Of a DNA stretch of 64,000 nucleotides, positions 44,121-51,947 are shown one piece after another (positions within the stretch are counted from its first letter, which is position 1; every line of letters starts with the position of its first letter). The DNA is from Microcoleus sp. FACHB-61. Lineage in GTDB: Bacteria > Cyanobacteriota > Cyanobacteriia > Cyanobacteriales > Microcoleaceae. The notes beneath the pieces were generated by a model that saw nothing but the letters and a program-made list of their open reading frames with translations, was not told the origin of the DNA and did not search any database. The position numbers were made by a program, and so were the translations under genes. Where the stretch lies: NCBI GenBank assembly GCA_014695295.1, contig JACJNY010000078.1, forward strand, positions 50,899-114,898, in the 5' to 3' direction.

Positions 44121-45434
44121 ATGCTGCGAATCATTACTCAGTGGGTTGAGGCACAAGCTGAACTGCGACGAATCTGCGATCGCACCCATGACGAACTTGT
44201 CGTTCACAAAGAAGCCACCGTGCGGGAGGTGCTGCAAGCTGTAAGGCGCAGAGGCGATCAGGCTGTGCTGCACTACACTGCTGAATTTGACCGCATGACA
44301 ATAAATGTGGAAGAATTACGGGTGAGCGGCGCCGAATTGGATGCTGCTTACCAGCAGGTGTCGAAAGAATTATTAAATGCAATCCGGCTGGCTTGCAAAC
44401 AGGTAGAGGCGTTTCACCGACAGCGCGTCCCGAAGTCTTGGGTGCAGTTTGGTGATGACGAGATTGTTTTGGGCAAACGCTACACCCCGGTCGATCGAGC
44501 GGGAATTTACATTCCTGGCGGTCAGGCGTCCTATCCGAGCTCGGTCATCATGAATGCGGTTCCTGCCAAGGTCGCCAAGGTTCCCAGACTGGTGATGTGT
44601 ACTCCCCCCGGACAGGAGAAGAAAATGAATCCTGCGGTGTTGGTAGCGGCTCAGGAAGCGGGAGTTGATGAGATTTATCGCGTAGGCGGGGCCCAGGCGA
44701 TCGCGGCTTTGGCCTACGGTACGGAAACTATTCCGAAGGTGGATTTAATTACTGGGCCGGGGAACATTTACGTCACCCTGGCTAAAAAACTGGTTTACGG
44801 AACTGTGGGGATCGATTCTCTGGCTGGCCCGTCGGAGGTGCTGATCATAGCAGACGGTTCGGCGAATCCCGTGCACGTGGCTGCGGATATGTTGGCTCAA
44901 GCTGAACACGATTCGATGGCGTCGGCAATTTTGCTGACGGCGGATTCGGTGCTGGCGAGGAAAGTGGTGGCTGAGGTAGACAAACAGTTGGCCAATCACC
45001 CGCGCCGAACTTTAACAGAAAAGGCGATCGCCAACTACGGTTTAGTCGTAGTAGTTGACTCGCTCAAAGCGGCGGCGGAACTCTCTAATGAGTTTGCCCC
45101 GGAACACTTGGAATTGCAAGTTGCAGATCCTTGGGCTTTGCTCGAGCAAATTCGCCATGCTGGGGCGATTTTCTTGGGCTGCTCGACGCCGGAAGCTGTG
45201 GGCGATTATTTGGCTGGCCCGAATCACACTTTGCCGACTTCGGGGGCTCCGCGCTATGCTTCGCCGCTGGGTGTCGAAACTTTTATGAAGCATTCGAGTT
45301 TGATTCAATATTCGCCTGCTGCACTTAAGAAGGTGAGTAGGGCGATTAATGTTTTGGCCGAAGCAGAGGGGCTTCCTTCTCACGCTGATTCGGTGCGGCT
45401 GCGGACTGAAAATGAGGGAAAGGGTGAGTTCTAG
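44121..45434 (+). CDS. hisD: Histidinol dehydrogenase
   Basis: A 437-residue enzyme catalysing the last two oxidations of histidine synthesis, L-histidinol to L-histidine with two NAD+. The signatures YIPGGQASYPSSVIMNAVPAKVA, VGGAQAIAALAYGTETIPKVD, GPGNIYV and AGPSEVLIIAD are present; the zinc-site segment is AEHDSMASA and the catalytic EFAPEHLEL follows. Length is typical. The start at ATG 44121 has no strong ribosome site but fits the family N-terminus. It is divergent from rpsT. Confidence 0.97.
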   Translation: MLRIITQWVEAQAELRRICDRTHDELVVHKEATVREVLQAVRRRGDQAVLHYTAEFDRMTINVEELRVSGAELDAAYQQVSKELLNAIRLACKQVEAFHRQRVPKSWVQFGDDEIVLGKRYTPVDRAGIYIPGGQASYPSSVIMNAVPAKVAKVPRLVMCTPPGQEKKMNPAVLVAAQEAGVDEIYRVGGAQAIAALAYGTETIPKVDLITGPGNIYVTLAKKLVYGTVGIDSLAGPSEVLIIADGSANPVHVAADMLAQAEHDSMASAILLTADSVLARKVVAEVDKQLANHPRRTLTEKAIANYGLVVVVDSLKAAAELSNEFAPEHLELQVADPWALLEQIRHAGAIFLGCSTPEAVGDYLAGPNHTLPTSGAPRYASPLGVETFMKHSSLIQYSPAALKKVSRAINVLAEAEGLPSHADSVRLRTENEGKGEF

Positions 45435-45766
45435 ATGGTAGATGGGAGATTGGCGATCGAGATTTAAGTAGATGAGCGGGAAAATACATAATTAGTCAAA
45501 AGCCAGTGAAACGAAGCAATTCGCTGGCGATTATACTAGCTTTACTTTCTGTGACAAGCGGCAAAGTTTATTTCCACCTACCTACTGACGCACTCCGGGC
45601 TTAAGAAACCCGGTTTCTTCAAGTATCTTGCTTAAATGACGCAATTATGTTAAGAAACCGGGTTTCTGCGTAAGTAATGATGGTGTTGGTGGGAAGCGCG
45701 AAATTGTCGAAAGTAGGCGACAACCAACGAGAAATTTAAAGTCTAATATCTGAAATTTAAAAGTGC
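45435..45766. other. Intergenic region with paired AAGAAACC palindromes
   Basis: Two copies of the interspersed palindrome lie 49 bases apart: AAGAAACCCGGTTTCTT (45603-45619) and AAGAAACCGGGTTTCT (45652-45667). They could also pair with each other. No gene is seen. Confidence 0.7.
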
Positions 45767-46168
45767 ATGGTGTATTCAGAGTTAGCGACTCAAGTATTGC
45801 AAGTTGTAGGGCAATTTCAGCTAGAACCGACGGCAAAGGTGATTTTAGTTCATGTTGTGAGTTCTGGTACGTCAGATTTTGACGCGGTTGCCGATCGACC
45901 TCACGCTCAGGGGGATGAGATTGCTTACCGAGAGGTGGAGAAGTTACTGCAATCTTATCAGGAAAAGTTGCCTTGCCAGAGCGATTTGGAAATTGTTTCG
46001 GGGGAGCCAGCGCCGGAAATTTGGCGTTTGGCTCATATTTATAAGGCGGATGTAATTGCGATCGGCTGTCGGGGTTTGACTGGTTTAAAGCCGATTTTGG
46101 AGGGTTCGATGAGTGCTGAGGTTGTGGCTGAGGCTCCTTGTTCGGTGTTGGTGGTGCGCGCGAGATGA
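45767..46168 (+). CDS. Universal stress protein (UspA family), short N-terminus
   Basis: A 133-residue protein. The ATP-binding loop G-2X-G-9X-G-S is intact in GCRGLTGLKPILEGS, followed by the last strand CSVLVVRAR. The middle strand AKVILVHVV is present. The usual first strand and the KILVALDGS-type motif are missing; an in-frame TAA lies three codons upstream of the ATG at 45767, so the gene cannot be extended without a sequence error. It may be a naturally short variant or a 5'-truncated copy. Usp proteins dimerise and bind ATP under stress. Confidence 0.85.
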   Translation: MVYSELATQVLQVVGQFQLEPTAKVILVHVVSSGTSDFDAVADRPHAQGDEIAYREVEKLLQSYQEKLPCQSDLEIVSGEPAPEIWRLAHIYKADVIAIGCRGLTGLKPILEGSMSAEVVAEAPCSVLVVRAR

Positions 46169-46215
46169 GAGGGAAAACCGCATAACCGCTGCAATCGGTA
46201 GAGTAAATATTAACC

Positions 46216-47544
46216 CTATTGCTGCAATCCCTTACTGTGCAAATTCTGCTCGATGTGCTGCATGTCCTTCATATCCTCACCCGCAACTATCCCGTAAATT
46301 TCCGTGTAGATTTTCCCGTATTTAACCTTCTCTAAAGCTGACAGGATGATCAAGTCCTTGCGATCGAGTTCTGGTTTCAGGGTGACAAGAATGGATTCCA
46401 AAGTCCCATCCATTCGCCAGTCACTGGAATATTTAGCCACCTCCTTTCCCCGCCCCAGTAAGGTATGGCGCTGTAAGCAAAGCGGAGTCGAGCCATTAAC
46501 TCGGAAATTGGCATCTATGGCATACAACTGTCCCTCAGAGTCTTCCAGCACGTCGAAGCCAATAACGCCGAAATAACCCTGTTCGTGAGCATATTTACCA
46601 ATAGCGGCAATCATCTCAAAAAACCTACTCATGTCGGTTTCGCGGTAGTGAATCAGTCCCCCTAGATAGCTGCCCTCTGGAGTGACAAGTTGGCTCGTAG
46701 TGCCGATAAGCGTGATATTTCCCGTTTTGCTTACATAGAACTGCACGCAATAGTTCTGCACTTCATTCTTGACGAATTCCGAGATAATAATCGTATCCAG
46801 CAACTTAATATCGAGATATTTCCTCACTTCCTGCAAGCAGTAGTTCAGATCGCTGGCGCTTTTGATAATATAAGTGCCTTCTCCAGAAAGTCCGTGGGAT
46901 GCTTTAATCAAGTACGGGAATTGCTCTGGTAACTGAATGCTTTCGAGATTGACTTCGTGCAGATTGTAACTTTCGTATTTCGGACATTGCACCCCTAATT
47001 CTGCTAGCGTTGCTTTGCTGAGTAAGTGGTAGTGGATGTCGGGATGGACGGCGTGTTTTTCGGGTTTGAGATTGTCAAATGGAAATAGAGTCAGGAGTTT
47101 GTCAAAGCGATCGCTGCGGCTGAGATCTTCGAGATAAGTTGAGCAGTCTATCATCTCCATACTGCTGTTGCTGAAGCCGAAATGCTCCCGCCAATAGTCA
47201 ATCAGCGAGTTCGGCGGGTGATTAATCACAATTCCTGGGATGGCATCGCCTAACACTGCCAGATTTTTCCAAGGTTCCTTCTGGCCAATCTTGTCAAAAG
47301 AAGTTTTGGTGGCTTCACTGCTGCCGTCTTGAATAAAGTATTTTTCCCTGTTGGGGTAAGCAGCCCAACTGGCAGTTGCAGGGTAATTTAGGATGAACCC
47401 ATAACGTGCATCTGTGATGTCTGGAGCAAACAAATCGGAAAGAGAATTACCCTGAAAGTAAGGAAAGTCGTATGCTGAGTTCATAGAAAGATCCAAGTCG
47501 AGTTTGAATTGAACTGTTTTCCCGGCAACTAAGTAGCTCGACAT
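46216..47544 (-). CDS. ATP-grasp ligase of unknown substrate
   Basis: About 442 residues. The N-terminal half (about 1-170) is unfamiliar and contains NYPATASWAAYPNREKYF. The ATP-grasp fold follows: the lysine and glycine loop FPYLIKASHGLSGEGTYIIKS, the hinge TIIISEFVKNEV and the metal-binding end GVIGFDVLEDSEGQLYAIDANFRVNGS. The family joins a carboxylate to an amine or thiol through an acyl-phosphate. The TTG-initiated frame runs up to 47565, into a REP-like hairpin, so ATG 47544 or ATG 47484 (MNSAYDFPYF) is more likely. It sits 142 bases downstream of the isoaspartyl peptidase on the same strand, which suggests linked amino-acid or peptide metabolism. The substrate is unknown. Confidence 0.82.
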   Translation of the reverse strand: MSSYLVAGKTVQFKLDLDLSMNSAYDFPYFQGNSLSDLFAPDITDARYGFILNYPATASWAAYPNREKYFIQDGSSEATKTSFDKIGQKEPWKNLAVLGDAIPGIVINHPPNSLIDYWREHFGFSNSSMEMIDCSTYLEDLSRSDRFDKLLTLFPFDNLKPEKHAVHPDIHYHLLSKATLAELGVQCPKYESYNLHEVNLESIQLPEQFPYLIKASHGLSGEGTYIIKSASDLNYCLQEVRKYLDIKLLDTIIISEFVKNEVQNYCVQFYVSKTGNITLIGTTSQLVTPEGSYLGGLIHYRETDMSRFFEMIAAIGKYAHEQGYFGVIGFDVLEDSEGQLYAIDANFRVNGSTPLCLQRHTLLGRGKEVAKYSSDWRMDGTLESILVTLKPELDRKDLIILSALEKVKYGKIYTEIYGIVAGEDMKDMQHIEQNLHSKGLQQ

Positions 47545-47552
47545 AATTAAAA

Positions 47553-47577
47553 GTAGGGTGGGCAATGCCCGCCCTAC
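47553..47577. repeat. REP-like hairpin GTAGGGTGGGCA
   Basis: A 12-bp stem with one G-T pair around a single base, between the isoaspartyl peptidase and ATP-grasp genes. It is the common GTAGGG(T/C)GGGCA element of cyanobacterial spacers. Confidence 0.75.
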
Positions 47578-47686
47578 AAATTGAAAAAGTGTTTATTGAT
47601 GTCCAGCTACTTAATACCTAGGAAACAAGATATTAGTTGCGGAATTTTATCTCTCTCCAACTAGAGAGAATGCAACCTCAATAATT

Positions 47687-48580
47687 TCAATGATGGGCGA
47701 GTTGTTCTTTCTTAGTGAACGCAGCCACCTTGTCCATTTCTTCGGTTCTATAAGCACAAGCCATGTCGGTTGAGTTATGCGCCCAGCCAACCCGCCCTTG
47801 AGGGTCTATGAGGATGCACCCAGCTTCTCCTGCCACCTTAGATGCCAGAGTCTCAATTGCCATCTTCGCTGCTTCGTCTGGGTGCTTGCCGGACGCTAGA
47901 ATGTCGATCGCCGTCTTAGCTAGAACTACAGGCATAATCGACTCGCCATCGCCTGTGGTCGAGCAACCGCCCTGTTGATTCTCAGCAAACAAGCCTGAGC
48001 CGATAATGGCGCTGTCGCCGACGCGACCGGCGGGCTTATTCATAGTGCCGCCTGTTGAGGTACCGGCAACTAAGGTGCCACTACTGTCCAAAGCTACACA
48101 ACCAACGGTATTGGGGCGGTCAATAACTTCTTTTTCCTCCTCCCACTCTTCCTGTTGCTCATCCGCGATTAAGTCTTCTTTTGCAGACATCTCGGCTCCA
48201 TTTTCTGCTGCAAAATGTTCTGCGTGATCCGCTACTAAGAACATGGGTTTTTTATCCATAATCTTTCGCGCCACAGAGATGGGATGGCGCACGCCTTGAA
48301 CATTTGCCAGCGCTCCCCAAGCTAATGAACCGCCTTCCATGATCGCTGCGTCTAGCTCTACCTCTCCCTGGTTGTTGAGAACCGATCCAAAGCCTGCGTT
48401 AAATGTCTGGTCAGCTTCCAGAACCCGGATAGCTGCCTCAACAGCTTCTGCTGCGGTACCCCCGTTTGTGAGCACTGCCCAACCAGCTTCGGCTGCTGCG
48501 GTACAGCCTGCATTGTTGGCTGCAACCTTCTCTTCTGAGATGGTTTTTGCTCCACCGTGAACAATAATGCTTAGTACCAT
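47687..48580 (-). CDS. Isoaspartyl peptidase / plant-type L-asparaginase
   Basis: A 297-residue Ntn-hydrolase precursor. The N-terminus IIVHGGA and the asparaginase-2 motifs NAGFGSVLN and ELDAAIMEG are present. The precursor self-cleaves before the catalytic Thr158 in RPN-TVGCVALD; GGTMNKPAGRVGDS and GGCSTTGDGE line the active site. An acidic, disordered linker (EQQEEWEEEKEV) precedes the cleavage point. The enzyme removes beta-aspartyl residues from dipeptides, including beta-Asp-Arg from cyanophycin, or hydrolyses asparagine. The frame opens nine codons earlier, but AAGGA lies 6 bases before ATG 48580, so that start is used. Confidence 0.94.
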   Translation of the reverse strand: MVLSIIVHGGAKTISEEKVAANNAGCTAAAEAGWAVLTNGGTAAEAVEAAIRVLEADQTFNAGFGSVLNNQGEVELDAAIMEGGSLAWGALANVQGVRHPISVARKIMDKKPMFLVADHAEHFAAENGAEMSAKEDLIADEQQEEWEEEKEVIDRPNTVGCVALDSSGTLVAGTSTGGTMNKPAGRVGDSAIIGSGLFAENQQGGCSTTGDGESIMPVVLAKTAIDILASGKHPDEAAKMAIETLASKVAGEAGCILIDPQGRVGWAHNSTDMACAYRTEEMDKVAAFTKKEQLAHH

Positions 48581-49217
48581 AAATTTCCTTTTTTTAACCT
48601 TAAGCAATACTTAAAACTTACTTAATTTAATTAATTTTTAAAATCAACTATTAAGCAATTTCTAAGTATTTTACCGATCCTATTTGTACAGATTAGCAGT
48701 GTTTAATTTTGGCTTCTTCTATCTTCAGATGTAATTATTTTTGCCGAGGTTTGTGTTCCTTCCGACCTACCCATTTACGAATTCTTAATAAAACTATGGG
48801 CAAAGTTATGTCAATAGTGTGAGCCAATTTGGCTGCGAGTTAGTTAATAAAGTTGAAAGATTTAGGGAGTAAAGATGGGGTAAAACTTAAGGCGATGCAC
48901 TACACATTAACAGGCAAAATGGGTAAACCTGAAGAATGAGACTTTGAGAGAAAATAAGTGCGATCGGCCTTCACATCACTCTGAGCCTTTCTGCTGACCC
49001 GCCAAAAACCCGCACAAAGCAGCAAATTAGCTGGTGGCCCCAACCAAATTCAGCCGTAGCAGCGGCACTCGCTTGCGAGCGCTAATTCGGCGGTACTGTT
49101 ATTGCTGTGCGAAAATCGCGACTTTTACTGTTAACAACAGTTGCAATCTTTTGCTATTAAAACCGCAAGTAAAGGCAGATAAACGCATATGCAAATTACA
49201 AATTACCATTAATTAAT
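48581..49217. other. Intergenic region with a partial repeat of 51039-51150
   Basis: No gene is seen. Bases about 48959-49080 share GCGATCGGCCTTCACATCA and later AAATTCAGC..TAGCAGCG.CACTC blocks with 51039-51150, in the same orientation and with moderate identity. The promoter of the isoaspartyl peptidase gene should lie near 48600. Confidence 0.5.
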
Positions 49218-49850
49218 TTAGCTTACTTTCCTGAAAGTAAGGTTGATTCTTGGTTCAGTCACTTGGGCTGCTTTCGGGATTTGGTGTTGCCAAAAATGCT
49301 GGGTTACTCCTTTCATCAGCAGGAAGCTTCCAGGAGTTAATTGAATTTCTAATTTCATTTCTTTTTGGTATTTGTGCCTGAGCATAAAACGACGAGTAGC
49401 CCCAAAACTTACAGAACCGATCGCTGGGTTTTCACCAAGTTCTGATTCATCATCACTGTGCCAAGCTACACTATCTTTGCCGTCGCGATATAGATTAAGC
49501 AACACGCTGTTAAACAATGTACCTGCTATTGCTTCTATTTTAGATTTGATTGTTATGAGGGTAGGTGTCCATAGATTAGGCTCCATTTTTATTTTGGAGT
49601 AAGTGTAAGATTTACCCGCATCTCCGTACCATGCGGTAAGTCGCGGTATAGCGACTTGCTTGCCAAAAAGCAGAGTCACCTCTTGCTTCCAATTAATAGT
49701 GCCGTACAATTCCGCAAATATCTCGTTGCTCTCATTTTTATTGAAGAAGTCGCGGTACATGATTATTTCGGCATCAGGCAGAGATAATTGCTGACCATGC
49801 TTCTGGCTTTCTGCTTTTGGCTCTTCCCACAATGAAAGTTGAGTATACAT
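49218..49850 (-). CDS. AlkB-like 2-oxoglutarate/Fe(II) dioxygenase
   Basis: A 210-residue DNA/RNA dealkylase-type protein. The iron-binding HxD is in VAWHSDDE, the distal His in TQHFWQHQIPK, and the 2-oxoglutarate-binding Arg pair in EPRINLTFR. PRLTAWYGD and the LNLYRDGKDSVAWHSDDE block resemble ALKBH2/3-type enzymes. They repair 1-methyladenine and 3-methylcytosine by oxidative demethylation. It starts at ATG 49850, divergent from the split gene at 50068. The call is firm; the natural substrate is not. Confidence 0.94.
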   Translation of the reverse strand: MYTQLSLWEEPKAESQKHGQQLSLPDAEIIMYRDFFNKNESNEIFAELYGTINWKQEVTLLFGKQVAIPRLTAWYGDAGKSYTYSKIKMEPNLWTPTLITIKSKIEAIAGTLFNSVLLNLYRDGKDSVAWHSDDESELGENPAIGSVSFGATRRFMLRHKYQKEMKLEIQLTPGSFLLMKGVTQHFWQHQIPKAAQVTEPRINLTFRKVS

Positions 49851-50067
49851 AAATCTGCTCGCTGATTACCTTTTACTGAAATTTATAAATATACAGTTGT
49901 TGACACAAGCACTGCCCAGCTTTACCATTAATCATGTAAAGCTAATTTTAGCATTTTCATAAGACAAGGATAATTACTTTTTGTAACCTACATAAATTTG
50001 TATGTATTCACCAACCAAGTCCTGAATCGGGATTTAAGATGAGACTGGTGTCACTTAGTTATGTACT

Positions 50068-50901
50068 ATGAATTGCTTTCAAATAATTAAATCTGTTCTT
50101 GATGAAGCTTATGTCCAAATTCCAGGAGATGAAGCTAAAAAGGATGAGGTAATTAATGACGCACTAGAATACCTGCGAGGAGAATATTGTCACCTATCGC
50201 AGGAATGTAACATAGATTATAGCGATCCGACGACTAGGTTTGCTTATATTTAGGCCTACGTAACATCCCATTCTAATTTGGTGTGTAGTATTTTTGAGCA
50301 AAATACAGTTTTAGGTAATCTTTTTGACAACCAAAAAGTCAAGGTAGCTTGTATTGGAGGAGGACCAGGCAGCGATTTCTTGGGAATCCTCAAATACTTG
50401 ATGACGAACAAAAAGTCACCGACAATAAAGTTTCAACTCTGCGATCGGGAGAAAAGCTGGGGAGAATCTTGGAGTGACGTTGAGGACAAAGTAGAAGACC
50501 TCGAATTTCGCATATCAACTTCTTATATGCCACTAGATGTCACTAAACGTGATGACTGGGAATCTCACATAAAGTATTTTCAGTCAGACCTTTTTACAAT
50601 GATTTACTTTATGTCAGAAGTATTTAGCCTACGGGACTCAGCCGAGGAATACTTTGCTCACTTATTTAATGAGGCCAAAATCGGCTCACTTTTCTTGTTT
50701 ATTGATAACAATAGCTCCGACTTTTATAATTGGTTAGACGAGTTGGCTGAAAATCATAAAATAGACATACTAAGCAGTAAAGAAACTTACCTAAAAGTGC
50801 CTTTTGATGAGGAGAAGTCAGATTTAGGACAATATTTGACCAAATTTTCCCCTCCCAAACTTACAGCTAATGTTGCATACCGAATTGGGCGAAAAGTCTA
50901 G
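50068..50901 (+). pseudogene. Methyltransferase-like gene interrupted by one in-frame TAG
   Basis: Two open segments lie in the same frame. Codons 50068-50250 encode 61 residues ending TTRFAYI. A TAG at 50251-50253 follows, then the frame continues AYVTSHSNLVCSIFEQN into a 200-residue part with VACIGGGPGSDFLGILKYL, a SAM-binding-like glycine loop, and a C-terminus ending VAYRIGRKV. Reading through the TAG gives a smooth 277-residue protein (YI-?-AYVTSH), so a Tyr codon mutated to TAG is the simplest reading. The second part could be expressed alone from GTG 50281 (the TTG at 50278 also opens it), but no ribosome site is seen. The family is not firmly identified. It may be a recent pseudogene, a readthrough gene or a sequencing error. 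Confidence 0.75.
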
Positions 50902-51237
50902 GATATGTTCCGGTATGTTTTTACACAGGGACATAAGTTTAGATAATGCCAGAAAAATTCGGTTACTCTTGCTTTTGCCCTCCTTGCCCGCGATCGCTGC
51001 TTTGATGGATCTTGACCTAATCCTAGTCCTCAATGAAGCGATCGGCCTTCACATCAGTTTGGGTTTTTCCCTTTCCGGGCCACAAACTCCCGCAGTGGCA
51101 GCAAACTCGCCGTTTGCCCTAAATTCAGCGCTAGCAGCGACACTCACTCCAACCGAGACAGCACCCAACCGTCGCCCCCATACCACTGGTGAAATCCGTC
51201 AATTCCCAGGCTCAACAACAGCCGCAGACAATTCTGC
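50902..51237. other. Region of decayed sequence
   Basis: No intact gene is seen. A 42-codon minus-strand frame, 51272 to 51144, reads MHRESPHRDIAEQN and later DGFHQWYGGDGWVLSRLE; it is protein-like but unrecognised and starts inside the kinase fragment in another frame. Bases 51039-51150 resemble 48959-49080. Confidence 0.4.
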
Positions 51238-51480
51238 TCAGCAATATCCCGGTGGGGCGATTCCCTGTGCATAGTCAACGAATTTGACTTGCCGCAAAAT
51301 ATTACGGAAAAGTTCGGCAGGGGTAGGATAGTCTTCTTTGAGTAATTTCAGGATCAGCGGTTGGTTATCCTCTTCTCTGATTCCCCGATAGACCAGGGAA
51401 TTGGCACTTTCGTAAATTTGGGCTAAAACTTTAATTCCAGGCAGTCTAATCATGTTTGGCTCTCCATCTTTGGTACTCAT
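51238..51480 (-). pseudogene. N-terminal fragment of a serine-threonine kinase
   Basis: The open frame is 80 codons. Residues about 10-58 (IRLPGIKVLAQIYESANSLV, YRGIREEDNQPLILKLLKED) are a clear paralog of the first 50 residues of the large kinase starting at 57263 (YESASSLVYRAIREADNQPIILKLLKEN). After PTPAELFR the sequence no longer matches a kinase and soon ends. The kinase lobe is cut before any catalytic residue, so it is a fragment left by duplication and deletion. It may still be translated as a peptide. Confidence 0.8.
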
Positions 51481-51482
51481 GA

Positions 51483-51665
51483 ATCTTACTGGTGATGGTC
51501 AGCGACTGCTGATAGTACTCAATCACTTTGCCATAGTTGCCCAAGGAAGCGTAAACATTTCGCAGATTACCAATGCTGCCCTCTCACCTTGGCGGTCTTA
51601 ATTTTTCGGTAGATAATCAAGGTCTGTTGACAAGACTCAAGGCTTCTTGAAATTGACTTGTCTGA
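51483..51665 (-). pseudogene. Decayed TPR gene fragment
   Basis: On the minus strand one frame reads GSIGNLRNVYASLGNYGKV then IEYYQQSLTIT, a standard TPR like those in the TPR-CHAT arrays. Just upstream AATTAAGACCGCCAAGGTGA matches the array consensus for IKDRQGE but is shifted by a one-base loss, and earlier FQEALSLVNR matches in yet another frame. At least two frameshifts are present. No start or stop can be assigned. Confidence 0.7.
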
Positions 51666-51726
51666 CCCTACTGAATTCTTCCCTCCGATAACTTAGTATC
51701 GCAGCCAACAGGCTAGTATTTTTTCT

Positions 51727-51891
51727 AATATTCCTCTAAGGATAGCCGAGATGCTTGCGGATAGTATTGAGACTGACTCCTTCATTAACCAGTTCGGTCG
51801 CGTGTGCGTGTCTCAATTCATGGATGGTACAGCCTATGCCTGCCTGGGCACAATAACCAGCTCACTTTTCCTGAACCGATTGATAACCTAA
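51727..51891 (-). pseudogene. Tyrosine recombinase (phage-type integrase) C-terminal remnant
   Basis: The minus strand reads LGYQSVQEK, then TGA where Trp is expected, then AGYCAQAGIGCTIHELRHAH and ATELVNEGVSLNTIRKHLGYP. HELRHAHAT is the catalytic H-x-x-R box and the following helix fits the family. After LGY the sequence SLEEY appears only in a shifted frame. The catalytic Tyr and the N-terminal DNA-binding part are absent. This marks past mobile-element activity next to the kinase gene. Confidence 0.75.
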
Positions 51892-51947
51892 TAAGCCACC
51901 CCTTCCATTCTTTCAGGGCAAACGTATCTAAACCTCCCTGAATCGCA

